Both the position numbers and the translations under genes were made by a program. This document shows, piece by piece, positions 23,412-34,340 of a stretch of 48,925 nucleotides of DNA. This DNA is from Temnopleurus reevesii. Its lineage: Eukaryota; Echinodermata; Echinoidea; Temnopleuroida; Temnopleuridae. The notes beneath the pieces were generated by a model that was not told where the DNA came from, did not search any database, and saw only the letters and a program-made list of their open reading frames with translations. The stretch is taken from NCBI GenBank assembly GCA_036244855.1, contig BQKZ01000282.1, forward strand, positions 67,594 through 116,518, given 5' to 3'. Within the stretch, counting starts at the first letter, position 1. Each line of letters opens with the position of its first letter.

Positions 23412-24654
23412 CAATGCCTCTCCAGCTTACTCTGAATTAAAATCACAGGAATCTTCATTTCTCTTGTTCTTCAAACATCTTCTTTTTTAAAATAAACTTT
23501 ATCGTAGTGAATAAAAGCATATTTACAAAACATATAAACATAGGATAAACACCGCAGGAGCAGAGCATTCGAGGTATGAAATAGAAACAAAAAAATTACA
23601 AAATGTGTCAACAACTGTAATAACAATATGACCAACAGATTCATTGAAAAGTAAATCTAAGGTGGAATGATAATCAAGTCACAAAATATAAAAGAGTAAT
23701 TCTAGAACAATAAATCAGGTTTGATTCCAGGCAGTATCATATCAAAAAAAAATATCATGATGGACAGGAGTAACTGGAGGATCCATACTAGGTCTCGGCA
23801 GTTTAGCCGACCCGGTAGGTAGGTAGGTAGGTAGGTATCATATCATAACAAAAGACATTATAGAAGATATTATTTTAAAAAGGGATAGAGGAATGTCGAC
23901 CAGGCATTGCTTGTTGGTTGCCTGGCTCAAGATTAAAAGGGCCCCCAAAAATCAATTTTGGCCTAAAGAATTTTTAGTGCAAAAAAAATCATCAATTCTT
24001 AAAAATAGGATGTAAGTCTTATCTCCCAGTGTGAAAGGAGTTAATAAAACCAACCTCACTATTCCCAAAATCCCTCTCATCTCAAAACTTATTTCTCAGA
24101 GCTGGTTTTATCATTCCATCCTGGTAAGTGCTAGGGAGCATTAAGGGTCATCTCAGGCTGGGTCTGGTTTCAAACCATCTGCCACGGCGGTCGCGTAACG
24201 CTACCCTCTGATCTGACTTCAGTTTCAGCGACGAAGCATTCTCTCATGAAAACCCATGCAGCCACCTTGCGCAAACCAAGCCACCAATGGACAGGCATGC
24301 TTCGACGCAGATTAACTTGCAAATCAGTGATCAAGGGAATATGGAACAGCACTGTCATGCTATAGTCTCTGGCAGGAAGCTTATGACAAATGTTTAGGAG
24401 TGATAATTGTTTGATTGTAATAGATCCAGCACCAGACTAAATGAGTTATTCATAGCGTACGTGACCAGCAAAGAGTGAGGTTTCCTAGTGGTAAATAGCA
24501 AAGCTGTAAAGGTCATATTGTATGGTTTATTTATGGCTTGATTGTGCTCTGACAAGGGAGCTGTGTTTGCATACAAAATATCTGGAACTCACTCTGTCTT
24601 CCTCTGTTCATTATTGATCCTGCTCTAATGTATTTGCAATCCTGAACTTTTTTG

Positions 24655-24809
24655 CTAGCTTTCATTTATCCCTTACTTTTTCTTTGCCCTTTGCCTACAT
24701 GTTTGTATCTACCCCCTCTCTCTCTCTCTCTCTCCCTCTCTCTCTCATATATCTGTGTTTTTAATCTTACGCTAGTCAATTTCTTTCTCTTGCTCTTTCT
24801 TCCCCTCCC

Positions 24810-24856
<47 letters not shown>

Positions 24857-24885
24857 TCTCTTTCTCTCTTTCTTACTCATTTTTA
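24655..24885. repeat. TC/CT microsatellite and pyrimidine-rich block
   Basis: Long TC dinucleotide runs at about 24715-24746 and 24808-24868 in a wider pyrimidine-rich stretch. The predicted Leu/Ser frames here are compositional. Confidence 0.9.
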
Positions 24886-25016
24886 CCACCTCACTATCTT
24901 ATTCCAATCGCCCAAGTTACCAATTGTCTATTTGTTGAAATAAGTCTTGCTTTATCTGAACATAGATGGACATAGATAAACAATGCTGTGATTACAAATT
25001 CACAGACATATTCAGG

Positions 25017-25075
25017 TAGGAATAAAACCCATCAAGCTCCTGATGAAAGATGCCTTACCACTAGACCACTGAGAA
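25017..25075 (-). repeat. tRNA-like fragment, probably a SINE head
   Basis: On the minus strand it reads TCAGTGGTCTAGTGGTAAGG, then a gap and GATGGGTTTTATTCC: an A-box and a weak B-box spaced as in a tRNA. It lacks a convincing full cloverleaf, so a tRNA-derived SINE remnant is more likely than a working tRNA. Confidence 0.45.
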
Positions 25076-25601
25076 TAGTTTGATAATTGTGGTGGATTCG
25101 ATTCAGTTACTGGCAGCAAGTACTGCACAAATATAGACAACGATTTCTGTGTTGGGCAGCTAACAATTGAAATTATTTTTCTCTCATTCCAATATTTGTG
25201 ATTGTCTGCTCTCCATTTTGGTATCCTTGTCTAAGCCCTGTCTCTCTCTTTCGATTTATTCCACACGTTTTCATCCATGTTTGCTCCTGATTATCAATAT
25301 AAACATGTCTTTCCAAGCTTGTGTGCAGACACAAGCACAACTGTAGTCAACCTAGCCATAACTGTTTGCATTGTTTTTATAGATTATGGTGGTAAAATAA
25401 ATTCATAATGTTACTGTATTAATTTGTATAACACATGAATGAGTGAGGGTTTACTGGAAACTGCGGAACCAAAGGTCTCATTAATTGGAGAATGAGATTT
25501 GTTGATCTATAGGCAATCATTTATTCCAACAAAACACAAAAAGGTTTTATATGCTTTATTTCTGACAAAGAACATCTTCACTCCACCTGTTGCAACTCTT
25601 T

Positions 25602-25726
25602 AAGCCCCGGTCACATAGGGCCCCCAGAAGCAATATGATTCAACGCGACTCTATGTTCTGAGGCAGTTAACTGTGGATTAACAAAGAGTCGTGTTGCTTC
25701 CGGGCCCCTGTGTGACAGGGGCCTTA
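25602..25726. mobile_element. GCCCC-type inverted-repeat element, copy 1
   Basis: Left end TAAGCCCCGGTCACATAGGG; right end inverse TAAGGCCCCTGTCACACAGG. The interior words GAAGCAA and GACTC-TGTTC face TTGCTTC and AACAAAGAGTC. About 125 bp. Further copies at 32173-32307 and 46970-47103. Confidence 0.85.
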
Positions 25727-26469
25727 GATATTAGTACTTGGTTCATCATGTAAACCACAATAGCATTCATACATACCTCAATGTCTCACACAAAGGTTGA
25801 CAACCCTGATTTATATCTGAACCACAGCGCCACCCTCATTCAACCACCCCCATAGAGTATGAATCTAGACACAGCTTAAAGGTAGAAAACTAAATTTGCA
25901 CACGTTAAGGTTATGCTTACAACTTGTTGTGTACCTCAAATATGTCAAAATAATAACCTCTATGAAGTATTTTGGTCGAATGTAGTCCAGAATATTTAAT
26001 TCAGATAAAAATCTATTCTATCATAATTAATATTGACACCAACGGTATCGCGATACTCCAAGCGTAGTACCACACACACAAAAAAACATTGTAAGATCAC
26101 GTACAGTGTGCACTTCAATACACTGCCACACAATGCGGAATACGCACAGAGAGAGACTCTTGCGCTATTAGTCAACGAAGGATCAACGGCTGTTTTGAAT
26201 TTCGAACGCACGATCCATTAATTTGAGGCCCGAATAAAAGAATTATTATTGGAATAACTATAAATGCGCCTATCATGACCAATCTTTGTGCTTAAATGAT
26301 TGGTGATAAGTTCTAACATTTAGTACTCTTCAACATAACACAACAATCTTGGAAAGTCATATTTTAGGCTAAAAAGAAGTATTCTACCTTTAAGCCTTGT
26401 GAGAGCTGTAAATCACACCTACACTAGGAGCTATTGTTACAAGGTCCAAGTACTTGCCTGAGGGTCAAA

Positions 26470-27755
26470 TACAATTTCCATCTTCATAAATCTCTTGCAT
26501 TATCCTATACAGTAAGGCCTCTGGAGGGGTGTGAGGCAAACTTTCATAACAAAGGTATCGTTGTAAATCTCATTCAATTAATGGTTATGAGATTGAGTAA
26601 GATCTATTGCTGAACAGAGAAAGTCAGATCTATACATTGTATATGCCATTATCCTATATGAAATTCTCCATTCCTCACTTCTAAAAGTTGGCAGATTTAT
26701 CTTTTATTTATCTCCGTTTTCCTCACTTGTTAGCTCCATTCTCTCTCCCACTCCATCTTTTCCATCTTCTTCTTCTTCTTCTTCTCTTCTTCTCTCTCTT
26801 CTTTATACTCTTCTTCTTGTCCTTATTCTTCTACTTGTTCGTGTTGTTCTCCGCCCACTCTCTTCTTCTCCTCTTTATTCTTTGTTAATCTTCTTTGTAT
26901 TTTCCTTTTCTTAATCCCTCTCTCTTCTTCATTAAATTCTCATGCCACTTCTTCTCCTCATTCCACTCTCTCCTTCTCTTCACCTTCTCTCATTCTATCT
27001 ATCTCCCTCTGTCCCTTCCTCTCTCACAATTTGTTACCAATTCCAGATTGGAAGTGAGTAGAGTCCACAAAGCTCATGTATGTGTATTTCCTTCACTAAC
27101 GTTGCCTACAATTTCCATGTTCATAAAAATGTTCATAATTATCCTACACAGTAGAAAGGCCTCTGGAGGGGTGTGATGCAAACTTTCATAACAAAGGTAT
27201 CGATATAAATCTCATTCAATTAATGATTATGAGATTGAGCGAGTTCTATTGCTGAGAAAGTCAGATCTACACATTGTATGTCCTTATCCTATATGAAATT
27301 CTCCATTCCTCACTTTCAAAAGTTGGTAGATTTCTTGACCATTTCTCTCCAATTTCCTCACTTGCTAGCTCCATCCTCTCTACGACTACATTTTATCTTT
27401 CTTCTCTTCCTCTCTCTCTCTTCTTTTGATTCTTCTTCTTCTTCTTCTATTTCTTGTTCTTCTCCTCCCACTTTCTTCTCCTCCTTCTTCTCTTCATTCA
27501 TTGTTCTTCTTTGTATTTTTTTCTTTTCTTCATCCCTCGCTCTTCTTCGTTAATCTTCTTAAAACTTATCATGCCACTTCTTCTCCATATTCTTCTCCTC
27601 CTCATCCCTCTCTCTTCTTCTCTTTACCCCTCTCGTTCTATCTATCTCCCTCTATCCCTTCCTCTCTAAAAATTTGTTACCAATTCTGGATTGGAAGTGA
27701 GAATAGTCCACAAAGTTCATTCATGTGTACATCCCACACTAATGTTGCCTGATAA
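26470..27755. repeat. Tandem duplication, two units of about 640 bp
   Basis: AATTTCCAT-TTCATAAA, GGCCTCTGGAGGGGTGTGA and TCCTATATGAAATTCTCC recur in order starting near 26472 and near 27109. Each unit then passes through a CTT/TC-rich stretch and ends at a TTTGTTACCAATTC block (27028 and 27671). The pyrimidine-rich halves have diverged more than the unique-sequence halves. Confidence 0.85.
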
Positions 27756-27847
27756 TGTGGGAATGATAACATGGGAATGATTTGTAGTGTTTGTACAGTA
27801 ACAGATGGTGATGTCATAATTAGCCATGTATCGATCATTCATGTTGA

Positions 27848-29160
27848 AGTACCATCTGTATGAGTCTTCATGAATCAACATTGTGAAAGGCGATGAGGTT
27901 ACAGCGTCAAGACATGGATGGAGAGAGATGAGGAAAAAGGATAGAGAGAGGTGAGGGAGAAGGAAAGAGGGAAGGGGTAAATGAGCGTAGAGAAAAGGAG
28001 AAAACGTATATATAGGAGTCGGGCAAATGTGGAGGGATATGATGGAACAAGAGGCAAAAGGAGAGCAAGGGTGGATTAAAATATTAAGAAATAGAGACAG
28101 ATAGGGAGATAGATAGAAGAGAGAGGTACAATCTGTATGATCCTTCATGAATCAACATTGTGACACACTATGAGGCACAAGCATCAAGACATGGATGGAG
28201 AGATGTGAGAGAGAAGGAGAGACGTGAGGGAGATGGAGAGATGTGAGGGAGAAGGAGAGATGTGAGGGAGAAGGACAGGGAAGGGGAAAAAGGAAGTAGA
28301 GAAAAGGAGAAAAGACAAGAACCATATGATCTGTATAAGCCTTCATGAATCAACATTGTGATATTCTATAAGGCTCAAGCATCAATACATAAATAGAGAG
28401 GGGTGCGAGAGGACAGGGAGAAGGAGAGGGATGAGGACGAAGAAATGAGGCAAGGGAGCAAAGGGAGTAGATAAAAGGAGAAAAGCTATACGAGTGAGGC
28501 AAATATGATGTAGTACGAGGCAAAAAGCGAGAAGAGCACGAGGTAGGGTCAAATGTTGAAAAATAGAGACAGACAGTAAGATAGATGGAAGAGAGTGGTG
28601 CCATCTGTAGGGCCTTCATGAATCAACATTGTGACACAATATGAGGTTGAAACATCAAGACATGGATGGAGAGATGTGAGAGAGATGAAAAGATGAAAGG
28701 GGAATAGTGAGTAGACAATAGCAGAAAAGGGATACAATAGGCAAAAAGTCAGGAGAGCAATGGATGGGTTCATATAGGGAGAGGTAGAGACAGACAGCAA
28801 GATAGATAGAAGAGAGAAGTACCATCTGTATGGCTTTCATGAATCAACATTGTGACAAAGTACATGTATGAGGTTGAAACATCAAAGTATGGATGGAGAG
28901 AGGTGAGGGAGAAGGAAAGAGGGAAGCGAGAAGTAAAGATAAAAGGGGAAAAATGAGTAGAAAAGGAGAAACGGTATACAACAAGCCAGGCAAATATGAT
29001 GAAATAAAAAGTGAAAAGAGCAAGGGGGTTCAAATACCAGGTAATAGGGACAGATAGTGAGATAGATAGAAGAGAGAAGTACCAAGTGTAAGAGCATTCA
29101 TGAATCAACTTTATGAAGTTAAGAGCATCAAGACATGGCATGGATTGAGAGAAGTGAGGG
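27848..29160. repeat. Tandem array, six units of 196-277 bp
   Basis: A conserved head of about 80 bp (GTACCATCTGTATG, TTCATGAATCAACATTGTGA, then ATCAAGACATGGATGGAGAG) starts at about 27848, 28125, 28321, 28597, 28818 and 29078. Each head is followed by a purine-rich (GAGGGAGAAGG) tail of varying length ending AGATAGATAGAAGAGAG. The heads are much better conserved than the tails. Every open frame here is a by-product of the repeat. Confidence 0.9.
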
Positions 29161-30161
29161 AGAAGAAAAGGAGGAGGAAAAATGAGAAGAGGAAAGGAAC
29201 CAATGGATGAAAGGAGAGAGAAAGGAGAGGGAGAGAGGAAGGAGGGGGGGGGTTCAGTCAAAGAGACAAGGAAGGGGATATAAGCAACAAGGGGGTCAAA
29301 GATGGGGAAAGAGAGAGAAAGATAGAGAAAGATGAGGAGGAAACTCCTACTTAGTATGAAAGCATGAAGAACATTTAAGAAACTTTCATTAGGAAAAAAA
29401 AAAGAGGTTGAGAAGAGGTAGGATAGAAAAAAAGGTGGTTTAAGACTAATTGCCTGACATCAAATAAATAAAACATGAGACTATCCATTTTGCACTCCTT
29501 CAATAACTTTTGACCTAATCTTCCTTGTTGACTAACATCTCAGTTTAAAGATGAAAAGATGATGAAGAAATAGGTACAAAAATGTACATAGTCTACTAAA
29601 AATTGACAATTTAAAACTAAGATGACCTTTGACTTTATCATCTGCATAATTTCCAGCTAGTATAGTCAAAGACTTTTTTTTAATCTGAACAAAATAAAAG
29701 AAGAAATGGTGAAAAGAGAGCAAGGTAAAGCCAACATTGATTTTGACTAAGTTCATATCTACTGCAGATGACATTACATATTTAACTCATTGCCTGCTAG
29801 AAGGGGGTAGACCCTGTATCAATCATATTGATTTCTACACTGCTCAGTTGTAAAGGAGTTAAAGGTTTGCTGCCTTTCAGTTCAAAAGGCAAGGATGACT
29901 TTCCTCTCTGTCTATGTATTCATATTCATTAACATTCCCTCTATCACTGTATGTATCTGCCAATCTTTCATTAACTTTTCAAATACTAACATGGCAAGAT
30001 ATACTTCCTATTGGCATGTTTATATTTTGAGTATTTTTGGATGGGAGTTACATGAGAATTACAAATGCAAACTTTCCATCTTCTTTAGATCACATACTCC
30101 CTTATTGAAATAGTACTAAATCTGTGAATAGATACAGTGCAATGACCAGCATTCAACTTGT

Positions 30162-30450
30162 CGCCGTGGTGTAGTGGTTCTGACTCTCGCCTTTCAACCA
30201 GAGGGTCGTAAGTTCGTATCCTACCCATGGCGTTAATTTCCTTCAGCAAGTAATTCATCCACATCATGCTGTACTCAACCCAGGTGAGGTGAATGGGTAC
30301 CTGGTAGGAATTTATTCCTTGAACAAAGCTTATGCGCCTAATAGCTACACTGCTAAAGCCAGGGTAATAATGCTGCAATTGTAGAGCGCTTAGGAAATTC
30401 TCGTGAAGAGTTGATAAGCGCTATATAAAAGCCGTTCATTATTATCATTG
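30162..30450 (+). repeat. tRNA-derived SINE, nearly full length
   Basis: Begins CGCCGTGGTGTAGTGGTTCT, includes a slightly damaged B box (AGTTCGTATCC), then the body words CCTTCAGCAAGTAATTCATC and CAACCCAGGTGAGGTGAATG, and ends GCGCTATATAAAAGCCGTTC plus ATTATT. Same family as 36167-36456, opposite orientation. Confidence 0.9.
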
Positions 30451-31093
30451 ATAAATATTTTCCTCACAGGATTCAACATGTTAGCAAGCTATATAATATG
30501 AAGGCTAACAAAGTGCTAATCGAGAAACAATTAATTGGAATGGGTGCTCACAAAATGAAAATTTTTCCGCAACTCGTGTGATACAGCAACATTACAAGCA
30601 CAGTTTATTTTCTCAATACCAAAGATGTCAGCCAACAAGTCCATCATAGAGGAGAGGAAGAGCAGCATAAAACACGTGCATCAGCGCAGAACAGCTATGT
30701 AAGTGGATTCCATGAAAGTAATTAACTTCCCAATTGCAGTAAATTCAATTTAATTAGGTATTTAAGGACAAGGTGAAGTGATTAATTAAAATTCAATTAT
30801 TCCTAATTACTCTAATTGCTTCTAAATGTGATTACAATGAGGTACCAAACATAGGAGCATACTACAGGTGTTGTGTGAGTAGGATAAACATTCCAGTTTT
30901 CCCATGGTATGCATTTACTTTAAAGGATGAGTCTGGAATATGAAACATCGGATATAGTAACAAGTAACTTAAGTTGGTGAGAGTGATGGGACAATCTATC
31001 ACTTCTGCTTCAATCAAAATGAAGCTATTTTTTCTTCTAAAGCTAAGCTTAGAAAAGATGGTATGCATATTCAGATCCATGATAGATGACAGT

Positions 31094-31273
31094 TAGGGGG
31101 TGTTGTTCGAAGTTGCAATTGTTCGCAAGTTGCAGTTGATCAGAACATACCAATCGAAAACATTGTTTCATATGTGTCTTTTAAGTAGAGCTTATGATGC
31201 GGGAATGATAGTGCAATTTGCAACCGATTTGCAGTGGAATTGCGATCAATTACAACTTTAGAACACCTCCCTC
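31094..31273. mobile_element. GTTGTTC-type inverted-repeat element, copy 2
   Basis: Left AGGGGGTGTTGTTCGAAGTT, right ATTACAACTTTAGAACACCT. Aligns along its length with the copy at 17805-17993, including the CATTGTTTCA-type centre. About 180 bp. Confidence 0.8.
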
Positions 31274-31604
31274 TCAGTATAATTGCCTGCATCAAGTGGT
31301 CTTTATTTGCTTTATATTGGAAGAACTCTGTTAGGCATATATGGTCAGATTCCTAATAAGTGGAAAAGACACCCTTTATACATTCATTCATCACTCAAAC
31401 AATATAAACAGATTTTGTTAAGTCACTTATGACAACTCACAACATGACACACTACACAAAAAGAATAAAAACATATCCCACACTGTTCAATGCAATATAT
31501 TTGAGGAATGCCAGTCCCTGAGTAATACCAAATTGATAAAAATCACATTATCACCCGGCCATCAAAACCTTTTGCATTAGGAAAATTGATTCATGAATGT
31601 GAAT

Positions 31605-31670
31605 TGAACCCAGTACATTGCGCTCTGACGATAGACCAACGCACTCTGTAGCTAAGGTAAATATTAGATC
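31605..31670 (-). repeat. tRNA-like fragment, probably a SINE head
   Basis: The minus strand reads TTAGCTACAGAGTGCGTTGG, TCTATCGTCAGAGCGCAATG, then TACTGGGTTCAATTCACA. A B-box-like GGTTCAATTC is clear and the A box is plausible. No intact tRNA fold is evident. Confidence 0.45.
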
Positions 31671-31679
31671 TAGTGTGTG

Positions 31680-31742
31680 GATAATGGGACACAAACCTGC
31701 CATATGAGGGAGAAGAAGAAATGGGACACGTACGAGGGAGGG

Positions 31743-31777
<35 letters not shown>

Positions 31778-31875
31778 GGAGCGAGATGAGTAAGAGAGGA
31801 ATGAAAGAAAAGCGGATAACAGGTGGGAGGGTGATGGTTAGATAAGGGAGAATAGGAGAATATTATGCAATGTAG
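31680..31875. repeat. Purine-rich block with GA microsatellite
   Basis: A GA run at about 31751-31778 within a purine-rich stretch. Nothing else is seen. Confidence 0.85.
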
Positions 31876-32172
31876 GAGAGACGAAAACTACGACTTGCAT
31901 GGTGTAAAGATAACCCAATATCATATGGTGCAGCCGCAAAACTATTCCATTCTAATTTGTAGTTATTCAATTGGAGAGTAAAAAATCAATTTCATGTGAA
32001 AGATAAAACATACAAGTACAATTGAATGAGGAGAGAGCTAAGAATCTTATGTGATGCTGCCACCAATCAAAACTAGGAGACTTCTAAAACATGGGGGAAA
32101 TGTTCCTAAGAAAGAGGATTTAAAAAGAAATAAAAGAAAAGAAAAAGGGGAAAAAAGAGCAAAGAAAAGAGA

Positions 32173-32307
32173 AAGGCCCCAGTCAAGTAGGGCCCTGCAG
32201 AAGCAACACAATTCAACAGGACTCTTGTCAGTTCACAGTTGGCTGCCAGCGAACAAAGAGTCGTATTGCACCGCGATGCTTCCAGGACCCTATGTGACCG
32301 GAGCTTA
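32173..32307. mobile_element. GCCCC-type inverted-repeat element, copy 2
   Basis: Left GGCCCCAGTCAAGTAGGGCC, right inverse TTAAGCTCCGGTCACATAGG, with the same GAAGCAACACAATTCAACA and ACAAAGAGTCGT interior words as the other copies. About 135 bp. Confidence 0.85.
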
Positions 32308-33009
32308 AGCTCGAGCACAGCCCTAAAAATCCCATAGGAACATGCTGGTAACAAATTACATGCTATATTAAATACAATATACCAATTTACTCCATACTAT
32401 GTGGTAACATAGAAATATGTTACACATCATTAGTATGATTTCTTGAACAGTGAAATAAATCCCTATGGTTGCAGGGTTGAAATAAATTATCACAGCTGAG
32501 CCTACTAGGCCACATGGTTCAAGAACCGCTATAACATTTCTGTAAACAATACTTTCATTGCATTTCAATTGTAAAGTAGTATATTAGAGCCCATGTTGAT
32601 TCTTGGCCCAGCTGCATAGGCTGTACTATTTTTCATGACATACTGTAAAGCAATCTATTAGTAAAGAAAGAATTAGACAAGGAAGTATGAGTCTAGAAAG
32701 AACTAGACTATTGAACGAGGTTTCCACCCATTTCATGCTTCAACACTCATAAAGGCAGTCTCCTGCGTTTCATTATTTCATAATAAATCATTATTGGCTC
32801 TTAATTTTCTGCTTTTGTTACCATTGACATTGTTATTGATATTCTTTGTATCATTGATGTTTTCATTGTATCATTTCAAGGCATAATTAGAATAAACTGA
32901 GGTGATGTAAATGGGTGGATATGGAAGAGAGAATGGAATGTGAGGATATAAAATAATGCAGTGTTCCTTGAGAAATGTCAACATTTCAAAATTACATATA
33001 AATTTAAGA

Positions 33010-33153
33010 TACCTGGCAGGAATACATTCCTTGAAATGCCTAAGAGCCTCACAAGCTGCCTCTGCTAAAGCCAGGGTAAAAATACTGAATTAACTGTAGA
33101 GCGCTTAGAGACTTCCAACAGGAGTAATTAGCACTATTTAAGAACTGCTTATT

Positions 33154-33186
<33 letters not shown>

Positions 33187-33187
33187 G
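33010..33187 (+). repeat. tRNA-derived SINE, 3' half only
   Basis: Starts in the body (TACCTGGCAGGAATACATTC) and runs through GCTAAAGCCAGGGTAA, GTAGAGCGCTTAGAGAC and GCACTATTTAAGAACTGC to an ATT repeat of about 30 bases. A 5' truncation like this is normal for LINE-mobilised SINEs. Confidence 0.85.
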
Positions 33188-33489
33188 TCCTGTTTACATT
33201 CAATCTTGTCCGTCTCTTGCCTTATTCACATCTTAATTTTGATCTCACGCATATTCCTGAATGGCTGGCACGTCTACAAAGGAAGATGAACAACAAAGTT
33301 CTACAAAACACTTCATGTTGTGAGGAGTAAACAAGGGAGAAGTCAATGTAGCACATGATAGACAGGTGATGTGTCAAGAAGAGGCCAGGAGGTCAAGAGG
33401 GTCCCATTGAAGACAGAGGAATCACTGTGAGCTCTCAGAGCCACCAATGTAACATAGATAAAGAGAATGGGGTAGAAGGAGAAGCAGAG

Positions 33490-34340
33490 AAACAAAGCAG
33501 GGTTCAAAACCGTTCATGAATATGCATGAGGCAAAGATCAAAGTGTGAATAATGAAACTGCTGAACCTAAGCAAACATATTAACAACAACAATCATATTC
33601 TTAGCCATTTACATGTGATGAAAGCCTTGAATTCATATGAAAATATTTCGGATGCATATCATGGAACAGTCGACATCTGTGACAAAGGATCAAAGAAGGA
33701 AATGAGAGCAAAATGTATAGAAGAATAGAGAAAGAGAGGGAGGTGGGAGAGACTCTGTAAAGATGGGGGAATAGAGTGTGAGGGACAGAGGGTGGGAGAA
33801 AGAAGGGATGCAGTATTAGAGGAAAGAGATAGATTGATAGACAAGGTCAGACAGAAAGATGATATAAGAATGAAAGAGATAGAGGAGAGGAAGTGACCAG
33901 AAAGAAGAAGGGGGAGAGTAGGNTTTGTACAACATGTTCATGATATCATGTTTCTTTTTAAGTAGATTTGAAGACAAAATTTGGCGATAAAAATATTCGC
34001 TTTTACCAAAACTATACTAGGGCTTTAATCATATGAAAAATCTCGTCATGCATATTCCAGAGAGTTGGTATCTCTGAAAAAAGAACAAGGATGGAAATGT
34101 GAGCAAAACGAATAGGACAGAGAAAAGTGGGAAATGGGAGAGACAGAAAAAGATGGGGGGGGGAATAGTTTGAGGGATAGAGGGTTTGGAGAAAGAGGGG
34201 ATGCATTTATAGAGGAAAATGATAGATAGATAGATAAATAGAGAGGGACAGATAGAAGGATGACATAGGAATTGCACAGATAGAGAAGAGAAAGTGGCCA
34301 GAGAGGGAGATGGGAAAAGTAGGGGAACAGAAAATGGGCA
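33490..34340 (+). repeat. Interspersed repeat plus duplicated purine-rich block, interrupted by a TTAA element fragment
   Basis: 33490-33660 is a copy of the unknown repeat also at 20480 and 38770. It is followed by a purine-rich block (33661-33922) that recurs, about 400 bp on, at 34055-34340 after a second partial copy of the repeat head (34029-34065). Between them lies an unresolved base N (33923) and the right end of the TTAA element family (33924-34028). Confidence 0.75.
33924..34028. mobile_element. Right end of the second TTAA element family
   Basis: Matches 16022-16128 closely (TTTGTACAACATGTTCATGA, TTTGGCGATAAAAATATT, ACCAAAACTATACTAGGGCT) and ends with TTAA at 34025-34028. The left part is missing exactly at the N at 33923, so the break may be an assembly artefact. 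Confidence 0.8.

Noticed and set aside
26688..29261. Many Leu/Ser/Phe-rich frames of 60-163 codons that look like membrane proteins
   Set aside because: They come from pyrimidine-rich or purine-rich simple sequence and tandem repeats; frames overlap on both strands and share no family motif.
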